From Gautieria morchelliformis (Eukaryota; Basidiomycota; Agaricomycetes; Gomphales; Gomphaceae): a stretch of DNA of 64,000 nucleotides. The position numbers and the translations under genes are program-made. The notes beneath the pieces are model-generated. The model was not told where the DNA came from, ran no database searches, and saw nothing but the letters and a program-made list of their open reading frames with translations. The first letter of the stretch is position 1, and every line of letters starts with the position of its first letter. The stretch lies in contig WHVA01000428.1 in assembly GCA_015179125.1 (NCBI GenBank), positions 35,824 to 99,823 of the forward strand, in the 5' to 3' direction. Below, one piece after another: positions 1 to 10,689 of the stretch.

Positions 1-1703
1 TTGGCGATTGCAATCCATCGGGCCCCGGCAGATTATGGGATGGCTTCAGGGAGCACATATGTGATGATCTCAGACATCAGCTCCAAATCAGACATGGTAT
101 GCAGAATCCACAGGACGATCAGGTTTATGATTTTGGCCTCTTTCTCTTGGAAAAAATCCTCCAGCAGGGTGGAATGTCCTTGAGCAGCTTTGATGATATG
201 CCTCGGGTGGCAGGCGAGTGGGAGGCCCTCACTGGAAACAGGTTCATAGCTGAGCAGAGGGACTATGACCCTGTTGAAGAGAGGGACATAGCTGATGAGG
301 AGGTTCCCAGGCTGAATGAGGGGCAAAGGTCTGCGCATGATCAGATATTACGGTCGGCACTGACCAGAGATGCTCATGGGAAACCTGATGGACAAATGTT
401 TTTTGTCACTGGCTCAGGTGGTGCTGGGAAATCATTCACATGGAACACTCTAATCCACTCCTGTAGAGCGGAGAGCCTCATTGTGATTGCAGTAGCCTCA
501 TCTGCAATGGCTGCCCTTATCCTCACTAAGGGTACAACCTCTCATAGCATGCTTGGAATTCCCATTCCTGTCCATGAGCGCTCTCTCTCCTTCATCACAA
601 AGAACTCTGACAAGGCTGACATGCTGAGACAGGCCAGTCTCCTCATCTGGGATGAGGCTGCAATGCAGCATCGCCATGCCATAGAGGCCATTGACAGGAC
701 ACTGAGGGATTTCCTTGACCAGCCTGACAGACCCTTTGGTGGCATCACGGTCGCCTTTGGAGGTGACTTTCAGCAGACTCTCCCAATTGTCCCTAAAGGC
801 TCCAAGGAGGATATCGTGGGAGCTACCCTTCAGAAGTCATATCTGTGGCCAAAGATCAGGGTCCTCCATCTGACAGAGAACATGCGGGTGAGAAATGACC
901 CTGACAGAGCCAGGTTTGCAGAATGGCTGCAGAATGTGGGCCAGGGAAAGGATCTCCCACTAGATCATACGTTCTCACTGCCTCCTCACATGGTGTGTGG
1001 CCCTGGAATTGAAGATCTGATCCAGGAAATATACCCTGGCATTGGCAATCAAGTCCCTGCCCAGGATAATTACTTTCTGGAGCGTGCCATCCTCTGTGCC
1101 AGAAACACTGAGGTCAATGAGATCAATTCCATGGTGTTTAGGGAGTTTCCAGGTGATGCTCAGGTCTTGCACTGCGCAAATTCCATTGAAGAATCCGACG
1201 ATGCAGATCGGTATCCTGTGGAGTATCTGAATTCCATAGAGATGGGCTGTCTTCCTCCTGCTCGCTTGGAAGTCAAGCCTGGAGTGCCTCTGATGCTGTT
1301 GCGCAATTTGGATCAGAAGCAAGGACTATGCAATGGGACAAGGTTGCGGTTGGTGAGGATAAGCATTAGAGTGTTGGAGGTCAGGATCATCTCAGGTCCA
1401 CGTGCAGGCAATATTGCTTTCATCCCCAGGATCATCATTAAGCCATCAGAGGGAGAGTTGCCATTTGTGCTGCAAAGGAGGCAGTTTCCAGTGCGTTTGG
1501 CATTTGCAATGACTATCAACAAGTCTCAAGGACAGTCTTTGGGTACGGTTGGGCTGGACCTGAGATATCCAGTGTTTGGACATGGTCAGTTGTATGTTGG
1601 TGTATCAAGAGGGACCAACTGGAACAGAGTGAAGGTCTTGCTTGAGGAGGGTTTGGACACAACCAACATTGTATATAAAGATGTATTACTTAGAGCTCCT
1701 TGA
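1..1703 (+). CDS. Helitron Pif1-type helicase, C-terminal half (5' partial)
   Basis: This is the helicase part of a Helitron transposase, a Pif1-family 5'-3' DNA helicase that unwinds the strand displaced in rolling-circle transposition. The frame is open to the left edge, so the gene starts outside the window; the first internal Met is at 99. Motifs seen: Walker A GSGGAGKS (about 407-430), Walker B LLIWDEAAM (about 634-660), GGDFQQTLP (motif III type), and near the C-terminus TINKSQGQSLG and the VGVSRG box typical of Pif1/RecD-like helicases. No in-frame stop interrupts it, so this half may be functional. The stop is about 180 bp before the Helitron terminus. The Rep (HUH) domain would be upstream and cannot be judged. 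Confidence 0.9.
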   Translation, partial: GDCNPSGPGRLWDGFREHICDDLRHQLQIRHGMQNPQDDQVYDFGLFLLEKILQQGGMSLSSFDDMPRVAGEWEALTGNRFIAEQRDYDPVEERDIADEEVPRLNEGQRSAHDQILRSALTRDAHGKPDGQMFFVTGSGGAGKSFTWNTLIHSCRAESLIVIAVASSAMAALILTKGTTSHSMLGIPIPVHERSLSFITKNSDKADMLRQASLLIWDEAAMQHRHAIEAIDRTLRDFLDQPDRPFGGITVAFGGDFQQTLPIVPKGSKEDIVGATLQKSYLWPKIRVLHLTENMRVRNDPDRARFAEWLQNVGQGKDLPLDHTFSLPPHMVCGPGIEDLIQEIYPGIGNQVPAQDNYFLERAILCARNTEVNEINSMVFREFPGDAQVLHCANSIEESDDADRYPVEYLNSIEMGCLPPARLEVKPGVPLMLLRNLDQKQGLCNGTRLRLVRISIRVLEVRIISGPRAGNIAFIPRIIIKPSEGELPFVLQRRQFPVRLAFAMTINKSQGQSLGTVGLDLRYPVFGHGQLYVGVSRGTNWNRVKVLLEEGLDTTNIVYKDVLLRAP

Positions 1704-1887
1704 TTTTTTTATATCCACTTCTCTTAATATGATTTATGTGTTTTACTTCATTGTACTTGATGCAAATTGATTACTTTGATTTTCCCCAATGTACTTGACC
1801 TTACTGATATGTTAGACTTACTGATGCATTTGACCCTACCGAGGCGCTTGACCTACACCCCCGCGCGAAGCGCGGGTACCCACCTAG
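1..1887 (+). mobile_element. Helitron copy 1, 3' part (left end outside window)
   Basis: Rolling-circle DNA transposon. The visible part holds the C-terminal half of the Rep-helicase gene and the complete 3' terminus. The end has the classical Helitron layout: a GC-rich hairpin (1860-1876, 7-bp stem CCCGCGC/GCGCGGG, loop GAA), 11 nt further the terminal CTAG (fits CTRR) at 1884-1887, then a T of the target site. Short reiterated units of the type CTTACTGATGCATTTGACC lie at 1791-1852 before the hairpin. A near-identical end in opposite orientation lies at 59383, so this is a repeated family. Confidence 0.9.
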
Positions 1888-2169
1888 TACATATAAACTA
1901 CATGTATCTGTAAGCCATGGCTCGGTCTCGGGCGACTCGGCACCGCTCGCAATCCATAAATACCAACAGGTCTTTTTGCTAGTGAGATTGGAAGGGTGGG
2001 TTAAATGGGATGTATTATGTGACATCTCTTCCTGTTTTGGTGCTACAATGGCATTATCCAACCCTAGGTATGAGGGAGTCGTAGGTTATAATAGTTTGAA
2101 ACTAGCAAATACATATTCTATGGATGAAAGAGGACTCCAGAACCTTCCAATTTTATTTTTCGCGGTTTA
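1888..2169. other. Spacer between Helitron end and ARG4 3' end
   Basis: Short spacer holding the 3' flank of the argininosuccinate lyase gene. No ORF with recognisable similarity and no repeat beyond the Helitron end was seen. Confidence 0.6.
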
Positions 2170-3946
2170 TTAGGCCAGAAGTGCCCCTCTCAGAACACTT
2201 ATCTGTCTGTTCACCATCCGCAAGCTGGTTCCTCCAATGGCGTCCCTTTTCTCCACACTTGCTTCAAAGTCGAAGACCTCCTTGACGTCACTCTCGAACT
2301 TGTCGCTCAAGCTCTGCAGTTCTGTCAGGGATAATTCGGAAATTTGAATCTTTTTAAATTCTGCCAGCGCGACCGCTCGACCTGAGATATGGTGAGTCTC
2401 TCGGAATGGTGTCTAAACACGGTCTGTGAATATCGAATATGGTATGCATATGTATACAATATTTACCCCTTTCCGAACAAGATAATCGGCCAGATCTGTG
2501 GCCAACATATCCATGGTCAATGCTTGACGCATTTTCTCTGGATGAACCTTAACCACTATCAGTTCCTGATGCACTTCATAAACTGAACTCGGGTACCGTA
2601 AGTGTAGCCAGGACACCCTCGGTGATTTTGAAGCTCGCGGATATCGTGTCCACAGCGTCAAAGAGGGCTTCTTTGTCTTCTTGTAGATCTTTGTTATAGG
2701 TCGATGGCAACCCTTTCAGAGACATGAGAAAGCCTGCCATCTATGAAGATTTATTCGAAGTGTCAGGAAAACAAATCAGTTGCATCTGAGGACTTGCATT
2801 TCCAAAGACACGCCCAGCCTTCCCTCGCAACAACTCTAAAGAATCTGGATTTTTTTTCTGGGGCATCATGCTCGATCCGGTACTTAGAACATAAGATAAG
2901 CATGCCGAATCCAGCTTTAAAGGTAGGGCATACCTATATGCATCGCTCAGCGAGACGAAGCCAAACTCAGCAGTTGAGTAGATAATTAAGTCTTCGGCCA
3001 TCTTGCTAATATGTGTGGATGCCAGACTTGCCCATGTTAAGTATTCAACAACAAAATCACGATCGGCGACACCCCACAAACTGTTTTCGGCAACAGATTG
3101 GAAACCGAGCTCTTTGGCTAAGAACTCACGGTCCACCGTAAATGGATTTCCCGCAAGAGCACCGCAGCCAAGCGGCAGAACAGAGATGCGAGGTACGAGT
3201 TGCTTCAGTCTTTGCAAGTCCGAATGAAGTGCAAAAGCATGAGAGAGGAGAAAATGTGACCACCGTACGGGTAGAGCACGCTATCATGAAGCATGATACA
3301 CTGATTTGGCCTGATAAGGAAACAGGGAAAACTCACCTGCAAATGCGTGTATCCAGGAAGAATATGGGCTTTCTCGTTATCTGCACGATCAACCATGACG
3401 GTTAAAAGGGCCTTGAGTGCCGCCTCGATCTCCTTAATCTCGTTGATGAGCCAGAGTCGCATGTCGGTAGCAACCTGATCGTTTCGCGACCGTCCAGTAT
3501 GCAACTTTCCTCCAACAGGACCCACGAGCTCCTTTAAACGTCGCTCGTTGGCCGTATGGATATCCTCATCTTCAGGTTTGACTTGAAACTTGTTGATATC
3601 ATAGGCATGTCAATTGGACAAGTCTAGCCTAGGAGCACGTACCTCTTGATTTATCCATTCCTTTCCGACCTGCATGAGGCCATTCACAATTTTGAGCTCT
3701 TCATCATCTGCCAATACACCTGCAAGCTTCAAAGCTTTTGCATATGCAATAGACCCTTGGATATCCTCTGCATGCATTCGTCTGTCGTATCGAAGGGACT
3801 GGTTAAACTCCCACATGCTACACAAGATTGAGAGCAGGTTATCAAATAAAACGATGGGTTGGATTGACCACTGTTACTGACAGTGGGTCTATGTTGCCGG
3901 TAAAGCGACCACCCCATAGCTTTTGTTTTGCTTGCTCGCTAGCCAT
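2170..3946 (-). CDS. ARG4: Argininosuccinate lyase, complete, 8 exons
   Basis: Catalyses argininosuccinate to arginine plus fumarate, the last step of arginine synthesis. Exons, read from the minus strand: 3946-3882, 3817-3643, 3588-3337, 3280-2934, 2882-2798, 2740-2597, 2547-2467, 2412-2170. They sum to 1392 nt, giving 463 residues, the usual family length. Family marks: N-terminal [29 protein letters not shown] and the fumarase/ASL signature [10 protein letters not shown]; the protein ends with a plausible C-terminal helix region. Six introns are GT-AG of 49-64 bp. The intron 2797-2741 begins GCAAGT and would be a GC-AG intron. The start ATG at 3946 precedes KLWGGRF at the expected spacing. 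No disabling change was seen, so it is probably a working host gene in a repeat-rich setting. Confidence 0.92.
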
Positions 3947-4554
3947 GGTGGAATGTTTTTGAGCGGAAACAAACTACTGGCTGAAAACACCAGATGCCGT
4001 GTCCATTACATAATGGCTCAGCGATATTTTGCGTGACGCGGAAACTTCCACCGGAACAATGCTCAAGGGTCCACGTGATGTGTGACACACCCAATAGACC
4101 AATTTTGACTAGAGGCCGGCGTTGCCGGCGAAGCCCTTGGTCGAGGACTGAACGGATTGTGATATGCGTTTTAACCTTAAATTTGGTGAGGTGTTGCCGG
4201 TCTCATTGTCTGGTCCTTCCTTCCCTCTCACAATGTTTCTCTCTCTCCGTCTGACTACGCCGCAATCCAGGTCCCAACGGAATTCCACATAGTCGTTTCG
4301 ACTCGTAGTAAGCTTCGTCCTGCTCTCTTTTCCTTTTTTTGGAAATATCAGCGAGCAAAAGTTGTTTGAATCTTCGTTGAGCTCCTTCTTCTTCCTGCTT
4401 CCCGCTTCAAAGACACGTTGCTGCAGCTCAATTCCCAACAACGATATCACCTTCAATACTTCTTGCCTATTCTTAACTACCCGGGCAGCCCAGTTAACCT
4501 CAGGCAACAGGCGCACCAGATCCAAGACAGTCATGGAGGACAGTCCGTCGTTGA
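3947..4554. other. ARG4 upstream region and unassigned sequence
   Basis: Contains the presumed ARG4 promoter next to 3946. A stretch at about 4240-4275 (CT-rich, then TACGCCGCAATCCAGGTC) matches a motif repeated in front of the Helitron OB-like gene near 14.0 kb, so part of it is probably a Helitron fragment. A 161-codon open frame on the minus strand (4594-4109) has no feature I recognise and overlaps the gypsy fragment; I do not call it. Confidence 0.4.
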
Positions 4555-5113
4555 TACTGGAACCATCGTAAAACCTGATAAATGTGAATGGCACCGAGAT
4601 TCCATGGAATTCTTAGGCCGAAGACAAAGTCAAAACAATCCGCGATTGGCCTGAACCCCAGAAGGTAAAAGACATACAGTCCTTCCTTGGCTTCGCCAAT
4701 TTTTACCGCCACTTCATCTCCAACTATTCCCATATCATGGTCCCCCTAACCCGGCTTACCCGAAAAGGCACCCCGTGGGCATTTACTGAAGAATGCTGAA
4801 AGTCTTTTAATCACCTCAAGGAGGCTTTCACTTTGGCTCTGATTCTGTTGCATTGGATTCCCGACTGGCCTATGGTCGTGGAAACCAACGCCTCGGATTA
4901 TGCCCTCGGTGCAATCTTGTCTTTGTTCAATGAGGAGGGCGTCCTGCACCCGGTCACTTTCCATTCCCAAACATTTTCTGGTGCCGAATTAAATTACGAT
5001 GTCCATGATAAAGAGCTATTGGCAATTTTTGAAGCATTTCAACGTTGGAGACACTATCTGGAGGGCTCGGGCTCCCCTATCAATGTTGTCACTGATCACA
5101 AAAACTTGGAGTG
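4555..5113 (+). pseudogene. Ty3/gypsy pol fragment: RT end and RNase H
   Basis: Relic of a Ty3/gypsy polymerase. Frames spell the end of reverse transcriptase ([13 protein letters not shown], then [15 protein letters not shown] and [13 protein letters not shown]) and most of RNase H ([35 protein letters not shown]). It has a frameshift near 4610 and an in-frame TGA at about 4797 where arginine is likely. It stops abruptly at the DHKNLEWW motif, where an LTR half begins. This segment corresponds to the RNase H portion missing from the opposite-strand pol at 5880-8002. Confidence 0.85.
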
Positions 5114-5120
5114 GTGGCAA

Positions 5121-5198
5121 TGCAAGAACTATACAGTGGGTCCCTAAGGGGCCCACTGGGATTATGTAATAACTAGTGTACATGGACAGGTTATTTAC
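5121..5198 (-). repeat. LTR half, gypsy family B
   Basis: Matches the 5' half (element orientation) of the 215-bp LTR found at 16187-16401 and 34608-34821. The shared block includes the inverted core GTGGGTCCCTAAGGGGCCCAC and the TGTAAATAACC start. A purine tract (PPT, about 5199-5214 read on the minus strand) adjoins it. The other LTR half is missing here but a matching 3' half lies at 8028-8136 in the opposite orientation. Confidence 0.8.
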
Positions 5199-5231
5199 AC
5201 CCTCCCCCTCTATAGACAACTATAGATAACT

Positions 5232-5834
5232 TTAGGAGTCATAGAGGTCATCCATGATGGCGTCCTCTAGTGATTCCGATACAATGACGTCGTCATTGTA
5301 CGGGGCCAGCGGAGCACGCAACTCCGCCGGGGGCACCTCCGCGTCTACGGGGGTGGTTGGGTGCGGTGGCTCTACCTCACCACTGGCGGGGGCTTCCGCT
5401 TGGTTGGTGAGGCCGGTGTCCTCACGGAGTATGGCCTCGATGGCCGGGTCATCGGCCTGTGGAGGAGGCCGGATGCTCACAAGCTCTTGGTCGAGCTGAG
5501 CATGAGTGAGTGGTAGTGGCACCGTGGCCCTCACATGGCTGGTCTCGAGGATCTTTTGTTGACCCTCCCGGGCAGTGGCACTGAATGCCGCGCCAGTGAC
5601 ATAATATTTGACCATTTTGCTGGCAGCTGCAGTCCATATCATGTCCTTGAAGTTACTCCCATCCTTGGCTTCCACCTTGTGCTCAACTAGAAAATGGACA
5701 AGTGCAAGCTCAGCCTCTGCAGACCATGAGGCTTTGAGGGCAACTGTAGGTCCTGGGTCCCCTAGAATAACAGGAGTGTCCACTGGACTATGGGAGCTTT
5801 GAGTGTGTATATGGTAGGGGGTTTTGTAATACAA
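5232..5834 (-). pseudogene. Chimeric ORF: SANT/Myb-like piece fused to gypsy ORF3 tail
   Basis: Open frame of 200 codons. Its C-terminal two thirds closely parallels the end of the ORF at 16435-17562 (both share TGAAFSA, AREGQQK, an LTxAQLDQEL stretch, APLAPY-DDVIVS, MDDLY). Its N-terminal part contains a tryptophan-anchored helix segment beginning WSAEAELALVHFL and a second WTAAA block. This resembles the Myb/SANT-like domain common in basidiomycete proteins, though it is only half a domain. It directly precedes the PPT and LTR half, the same place ORF3 has in the complete element. It is a 5'-truncated copy or a genuine fusion; no start codon can be defended. Confidence 0.6.
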
Positions 5835-5879
5835 TGGATGAGCGTATTCATAAACTGCCGCATGAATGAGGCCAACACC

Positions 5880-8002
5880 TCAGTCGGATGTCACATGGCT
5901 GGGGACACCGTGTTTTGAGAAAATGTGTAAGACGAACAGGCAGGTGAGGTCTGCGGATGTGACTGTGTCGTGGGTCGGGATGAATATGCTCTGTTTGGTT
6001 AAGCGGCAAACTACTACAAGGATCGCGGTGAATCCCGAAGACGCCAGCAGCTGCTCAATGAAATCCATGGAGATGGAATTCCAAGGCTGCTTGGGTATCG
6101 GAAGCTGCTGCAGGGAGCCATAAGGCCGGTGACCCTGTGACTTTGAACGCAAGCAAGTAGTGCAGGACTTGCAAAAGTCGATACCAAAAGACCGAAGTGT
6201 GGGCCATGTATATTCCCATCTGATGAGTTCTAAGGTCTTGTTTTGACTGAAATGTCCTGAGAGTACATGGTCATGTTTGTACTGGAGTCCATACTTACCC
6301 AACTCGGAGCCGGAGATTGTCGGCATAGGGAATGTATATGCGGCCATCGAGGCGGAGGAAACCGCCCTCAGTTTGCGACCATCTTGGGTGGGAACTATCG
6401 CCAAGATGCTTAGCGGCTATGGGGTTGGATGCCAGGTTAGCTAATATGTTGGCATGAAGCTTCTTGGAGTCCATCACAATGCTTGCCCGGAGGACGGGTT
6501 CAAGCAGACAAGTTGCCCGGAGGGATTCTGACAGTTGTTGATTAGTGAAAATCGGTCGGAAGTTTTGTGGGTTGACTGAGCCGTAGTCATTACCTCCCTC
6601 TTTAAGGTAGACATCCCATTGTCTAGTTAGAGCATCGGGTTTTGTACTGAGCTTTGCAGGATGGAACTGGATAACGAGGTTAAACTGCAAGAGGAATTCG
6701 GACCAGCAGGCTTGTCGTCGGGTTAGCAAGGGGTACCCTTGCGGGTGAGTCAGGTGAGGGGAATGGTGATGTCGGAGTAGTTGTGAATGAAACGTCAGTA
6801 GAAGTTGGCGAAGCCGAGGAAGGATTGGATGTCGCGAACTTTGCGAGGTTCAGGCCAGTTTTGAATGACCTTTACCTTGTCGTCCGCCATAGTGAGGCCC
6901 TCGGGAGAGAGTATGTAGCCGAGGAATTCAACCGAGTTGCGATGAAACTCGCATTTGTCTTCTTTGACGAAGAGGTTGTTGAGTCGCAGCTGTCGCAAGA
7001 CTTCCTTGACATGTTCAACATGTTTGGAGGGGTCACTGGAGTAGATTAGAATGTCATCCAAGTATACCACCACACAAACGTCCAAAAGGTCGGCAAAAAC
7101 CTCGTTCATGAATCTCTGGAAAGCGGCAGGGCCGTTAGTGAGACCAAATGGCATAACCAACCATTCAAAAGACCCATAGCGAGTCCTGAAGGCGGTTTTC
7201 CATTCGTCACCCTCGGCCACCCGTACGAGGTGGTAAGCGTGACGAAGGTCAATCTTCGTATAGATGCGAGCATTCTTTGGAGCATCAAGCAAGTCAGCAA
7301 TCAATGGCAATGGATACCAATCCTTTTTCGAGATTTTGTTTAACCCTCGGAAATCGACGCACAATCGAAGTGAGCCATCTTTTTTGCGAACAAACAATAC
7401 CGGTGCACCATGAGGCGAGCGTGAAGGTCGGATGAAACCGATGTTCAAGTGCTCGTCAATGAACTCGTGAAGTGCTTTGAGTTCGGAAGCCAAGAGGGAG
7501 TAGATTGGACCGATAGGTGGCGAGGTCCCTTCTTTGAGGTTGATTTTGATATCATGGGGTCGGTGGGGAGCTAGAGTGTCAGTGTGTGCTTTACTGAACA
7601 CATCTGCAAATATTCGGGAACATGTTTCTTAACATTCTCAGAAAGTTCGGAGGAACTTTCTCCCGATGTTGCCCCTCTGGCGAGGAGCCCAGGCAAAGCC
7701 AGATCGAGCTGAAACACTTCGGACCCTTCCAATCTAGACGCGCGCATGAAAGCGGGTGCATTGATTAGGGAAACGAGCGGTGCTTGCAACTTCGGAGGCG
7801 AGGTCGGAGGCGGGGGCGAAGATGCCGTAGGCGAGGTCGAAGTTGTAGCCGAAGTGAGTGCTCGGAAATCCACACAGAGCCGAAGTTCGCCACTCTTCTT
7901 TTTGACAAAGAGGATAGGGGCTCCGTGGGAGGACCGAGTGGGCCGAATGTAACCCAAGTTCAGGTGCTTGTCAATGAAAGCTCGGAGCGTGGCAAGCTCC
8001 AA
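5880..8002 (-). pseudogene. Ty3/gypsy pol relic (RT and integrase, RNase H deleted)
   Basis: Broken polymerase of a gypsy element. From 7601 down: RT with [31 protein letters not shown] and the catalytic YLDDILIYS, ending SFLGFANFY at 6795; then LTRRQACWSEF (6729), the linker, and an integrase with zinc-binding and core segments (ARSFGIDFCKSCTTCLR, PWNSISMDFIEQL, RLTKQSIFIPTHD) to about 5880. The stretch between KGTP and LTRRQ, which should hold RNase H (about 350 bp), is absent. Two TGA codons at about 6794 and 6755 stand where arginine is expected. At 8002-7800 a second RT N-terminal block (LGYIRPTRSSHGAPILFVKKK) from a related element precedes it, so the copy is a mosaic. Confidence 0.85.
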
Positions 8003-8027
8003 GGTAGAGAGTGAGTATAACGGCGGT

Positions 8028-8136
8028 CCTCATCGCATCTTACTCTTACCTGTCACTATGTAGCATTCAGAATACCACACATTGATCAAGTTCTGCTCTG
8101 CCCTTGTGACAAAAGGCTTAAGATCAACATCTTTAC
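8028..8136 (+). repeat. LTR half, gypsy family B
   Basis: Matches the 3' half of the family-B LTR (reverse complement of 16187-16295), ending in CATCTTTACA. It lies between the RT and protease pieces of the gypsy relic. Together with the half at 5121-5198 it would make one nearly complete LTR if the intervening segment were inverted. Confidence 0.8.
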
Positions 8137-8176
8137 ATCAGCACACGGCGTTGACGACCCCAGGCTGCACCAAGCG

Positions 8177-8605
8177 CTAGCCACCACCTAAGCGGGCTGA
8201 CATCGCCGGGGTCGCTGGAGTCGTAGTTAGGTCGATGGTCTTGAATGTAATACTGCCCAATACCCAGTCAATCGATGGATTGTAGCGGGTGAGCCAGTTG
8301 TGGCCAAGTACCATCGAGCAACTCGAGTCGAGCGAGGTTACGTAGAAGGTAACCCATTGTTGTTCGCCAGTCGGAAAGCAAATGCAGAGGTCTAGAGCTT
8401 GGGTAATGGTAGTGTTAGTACTACCGTCAAATAGTTTCAGAGGTATAGGGGAGACAGGATAAGCAGGCATAGAGTACTTCTGGACAAATCTGGATTCAAT
8501 AAAACAATCTGAGGACCTGCAGTCAACTAATGCCACAAAAGCGACGTTGGGGAGCGAAGGCAAGGTTAAATCTACATTAAGGGAATCTTTGGCATAGGGC
8601 CTCAC
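8177..8605 (-). pseudogene. Ty3/gypsy aspartic protease fragment
   Basis: Retropepsin-like fragment of gag-pol, which would cleave the polyprotein. The frame shows ALVDCRSSDCFIE in place of the usual LVDSGSSDCFI-type active site (Asp kept, flanking Ser/Gly changed to Cys/Arg) and the C-terminal SMVLGHNWLTRYNPSIDW block. The changed active site and its separation from RT by an LTR piece mark it as dead. It probably belongs to the same relic as 5880-8002. Confidence 0.8.
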
Positions 8606-8947
8606 GTCGTGCTACCGCCACTGGGGGCGGAAGTTATTACAACGCTACCCGGGTGAAGGGGAGCTGTTGAGACACAGAGATCCACCAATCTCCATGACGG
8701 GCCACTTGCTGCAGCCCCTAGGCAGATCAGTCCCTCGGCGTGCCGAGTGGTGCCATGTCTGCCCCATAACCGAGCAGAGGTTTCAAGACCTCCTCGCCTG
8801 CACCAAGGACACCCCAGTTGACCAGCGCATGCCGGAAATGAACACAGCATTCCAGCACCTCCAAGAGGAGGGACCCCATAAGCCCCACCAGAGTTATATA
8901 AACATTCTGGACGGTATGCCTGACGACATCGTCACGGTGCTCAATGG

Positions 8948-10689
8948 TGTCATGACGCGTTTACTTCTCATACTCAGCTGCTTGGTCCTTCCATTCCCCA
9001 CTCCACCTCCGTGTTAGTTCTGATCGCCCTTGCCGTGTTCGGCGACCGATCTTCGCTGTTCGCGCCATTCACCATAGCCATGCCGTCAGAGCACGATCGA
9101 CATCTTTGGACTGACTTAGTAGTCATCACTGGGCCTATCACCTCCTCTGCTCAGCCCCCTTTCGAGGGTGTTCCTATGATCGGATTGTCATGGCCTGTGT
9201 ACTTCCTGCACCTTGTTACCCCCATTTCCCCTTTCGCCACTCCTCCCCTGTGTTCGCTTGGCTTCGCCTGTAGAGGACAGGAATTATAGGCAGTAGGTAT
9301 GGACTTGTTGCTCAAAAGAATAGACTAGAAATTAATTCACTCTCTCAGTGAATTTAGTTGTCACTGTAAATATATTATACACTACCTAGAAATTAATTCA
9401 CTACAGAGGATTTCTAGGTCAATAAATCGAAAGAATGCTAGACTAATTTACTTGCCTCTCTCAGTGAATTTAGTTGTCACTGAGAGAGGGGGAAACTGTT
9501 TCACTGCGCATGTACTACTACCCGGCCCTTTAGCGCCCAAGAGCTCGCGCGTCGAAGTCATTTCAGACTCCGCTGGGTGCAGCCGCTTGTGAAAGTAGGA
9601 ATAACAAGATGAAATGGAGAGATAGGGAGTGAGTGGAAAATTTCGAAAATAACCAGAGAAATGGATGCATGATACAAGAACAACATGAGAAGAAATTGAG
9701 AAAGCACACAACAAATTGGATATATTATGCTTGATTTTGGTGCAGGAGCATCAATGCACCCAACATCGCCCCCCATGTCGACCACTCCTCTCCTATGTCA
9801 TCTCCGTTCGCCCTTCCTCACATTTCGCTGAACGATGATTCGCTGCTCGCATCATTCGCCAACAGGCACGCCATAAAAACACGATCAACGCCCCCTCCCC
9901 GGTATGATGGCTCATTATTACTCCCATCAGCTTCTCGATCCAACCCCTTTGGGTGTTCATATGGCTAGGATGTGTTCGCGGGACATCCCTTCCATAGGTC
10001 GTGTGGGATCAACCCCGTAGACGAAGAGTCCATGCAGGGTAGCATATATGCAGGTCCCAAGACATGCTCATACATAAGTGCCTTCGCCACCTTTACTCTC
10101 CGTCATTTCATGTTCTCCCTCTTCCCTCACTCTATTGTATGTTCATTCCATCTATGTTGTATCATGACTGCACACCCCTATCCAACCCTAACTCGGAACG
10201 GCCTCTTTCCTATTCGCTAATACCTTACGAGCATTCGATATAAGTAGTTTGCATTTGCATGTACATTCCCCAGTTCAATTATCATATGTCGTCCATCTTG
10301 TGCAAACTTGACCTCGCTGTGATCATCGTCTTGAGCCTTCTCATGGAGATTCCTATCTTCAACCAGAAGAGGACTTAGGCATCACTGGTGAGTTCTCATA
10401 CTTCATCTTCGTTACCTTAGCCTTCGAACTATTTTCTGCGCTGTCGGCGAAGGGATTGTCGCTACTTAGACAGCCCTTCCGTGACACCTTGCACGTTATA
10501 CCGTCAAGTGCCACGGGCTATTTCACTATGACTGTAGATAGGGCAAGCTCCGTTCGGGCAACCCTCTTATCTTGTGAACATTTGTTGGTTCACCTATTTG
10601 CCAAACTGCGTACTTATTCGCACAAGTTATCCGGGCATTCGCTGTGTTCACTAATACACGATATTAATGCCTGAAAACCAATCTTGACA
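8948..10689 (-). mobile_element. Solo LTR, gypsy family C (carries a nested copia LTR)
   Basis: The insert starts TGTCATGACG and ends TTGACA, with inverted TGTCA/TGACA tips and a perfect 5-bp target duplication AATGG (8943-8947 and 10690-10694). After removing the nested copia LTR (9269-9765) it is about 1240 bp, a long LTR. The minus-strand start TGTCAAGATTGG matches the LTR that abuts a gypsy chromodomain relic at 40661, which fixes family and orientation. It has no coding capacity; I counted at least 14 copies of TTCGC in it. It arose by LTR-LTR recombination of an element inserted into ORF3. Confidence 0.85.
9269..9765 (-). mobile_element. Solo LTR of the Ty1/copia family
   Basis: Nearly the same sequence as the LTRs of the complete copia element (23634-24112). 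Ends TGTAGAGG and CCAACA on the plus strand; 5-bp target duplication TCGCC at 9264-9268 and 9766-9770. It contains the conserved CTCTCTCAGTGA hairpin. It is inserted inside the family-C solo LTR, so it is the younger of the two. Confidence 0.93.

Noticed and set aside
4109-4594. 161-codon minus-strand ORF as a host gene
   Set aside because: No recognisable domain; overlaps a gypsy fragment on the other strand and a Helitron-like motif.
9269-9765. CRISPR-like array (repeats TCTCAGTGAATTTAGTTGTCACT)
   Set aside because: Only two copies, inside a proven LTR; eukaryotic context.
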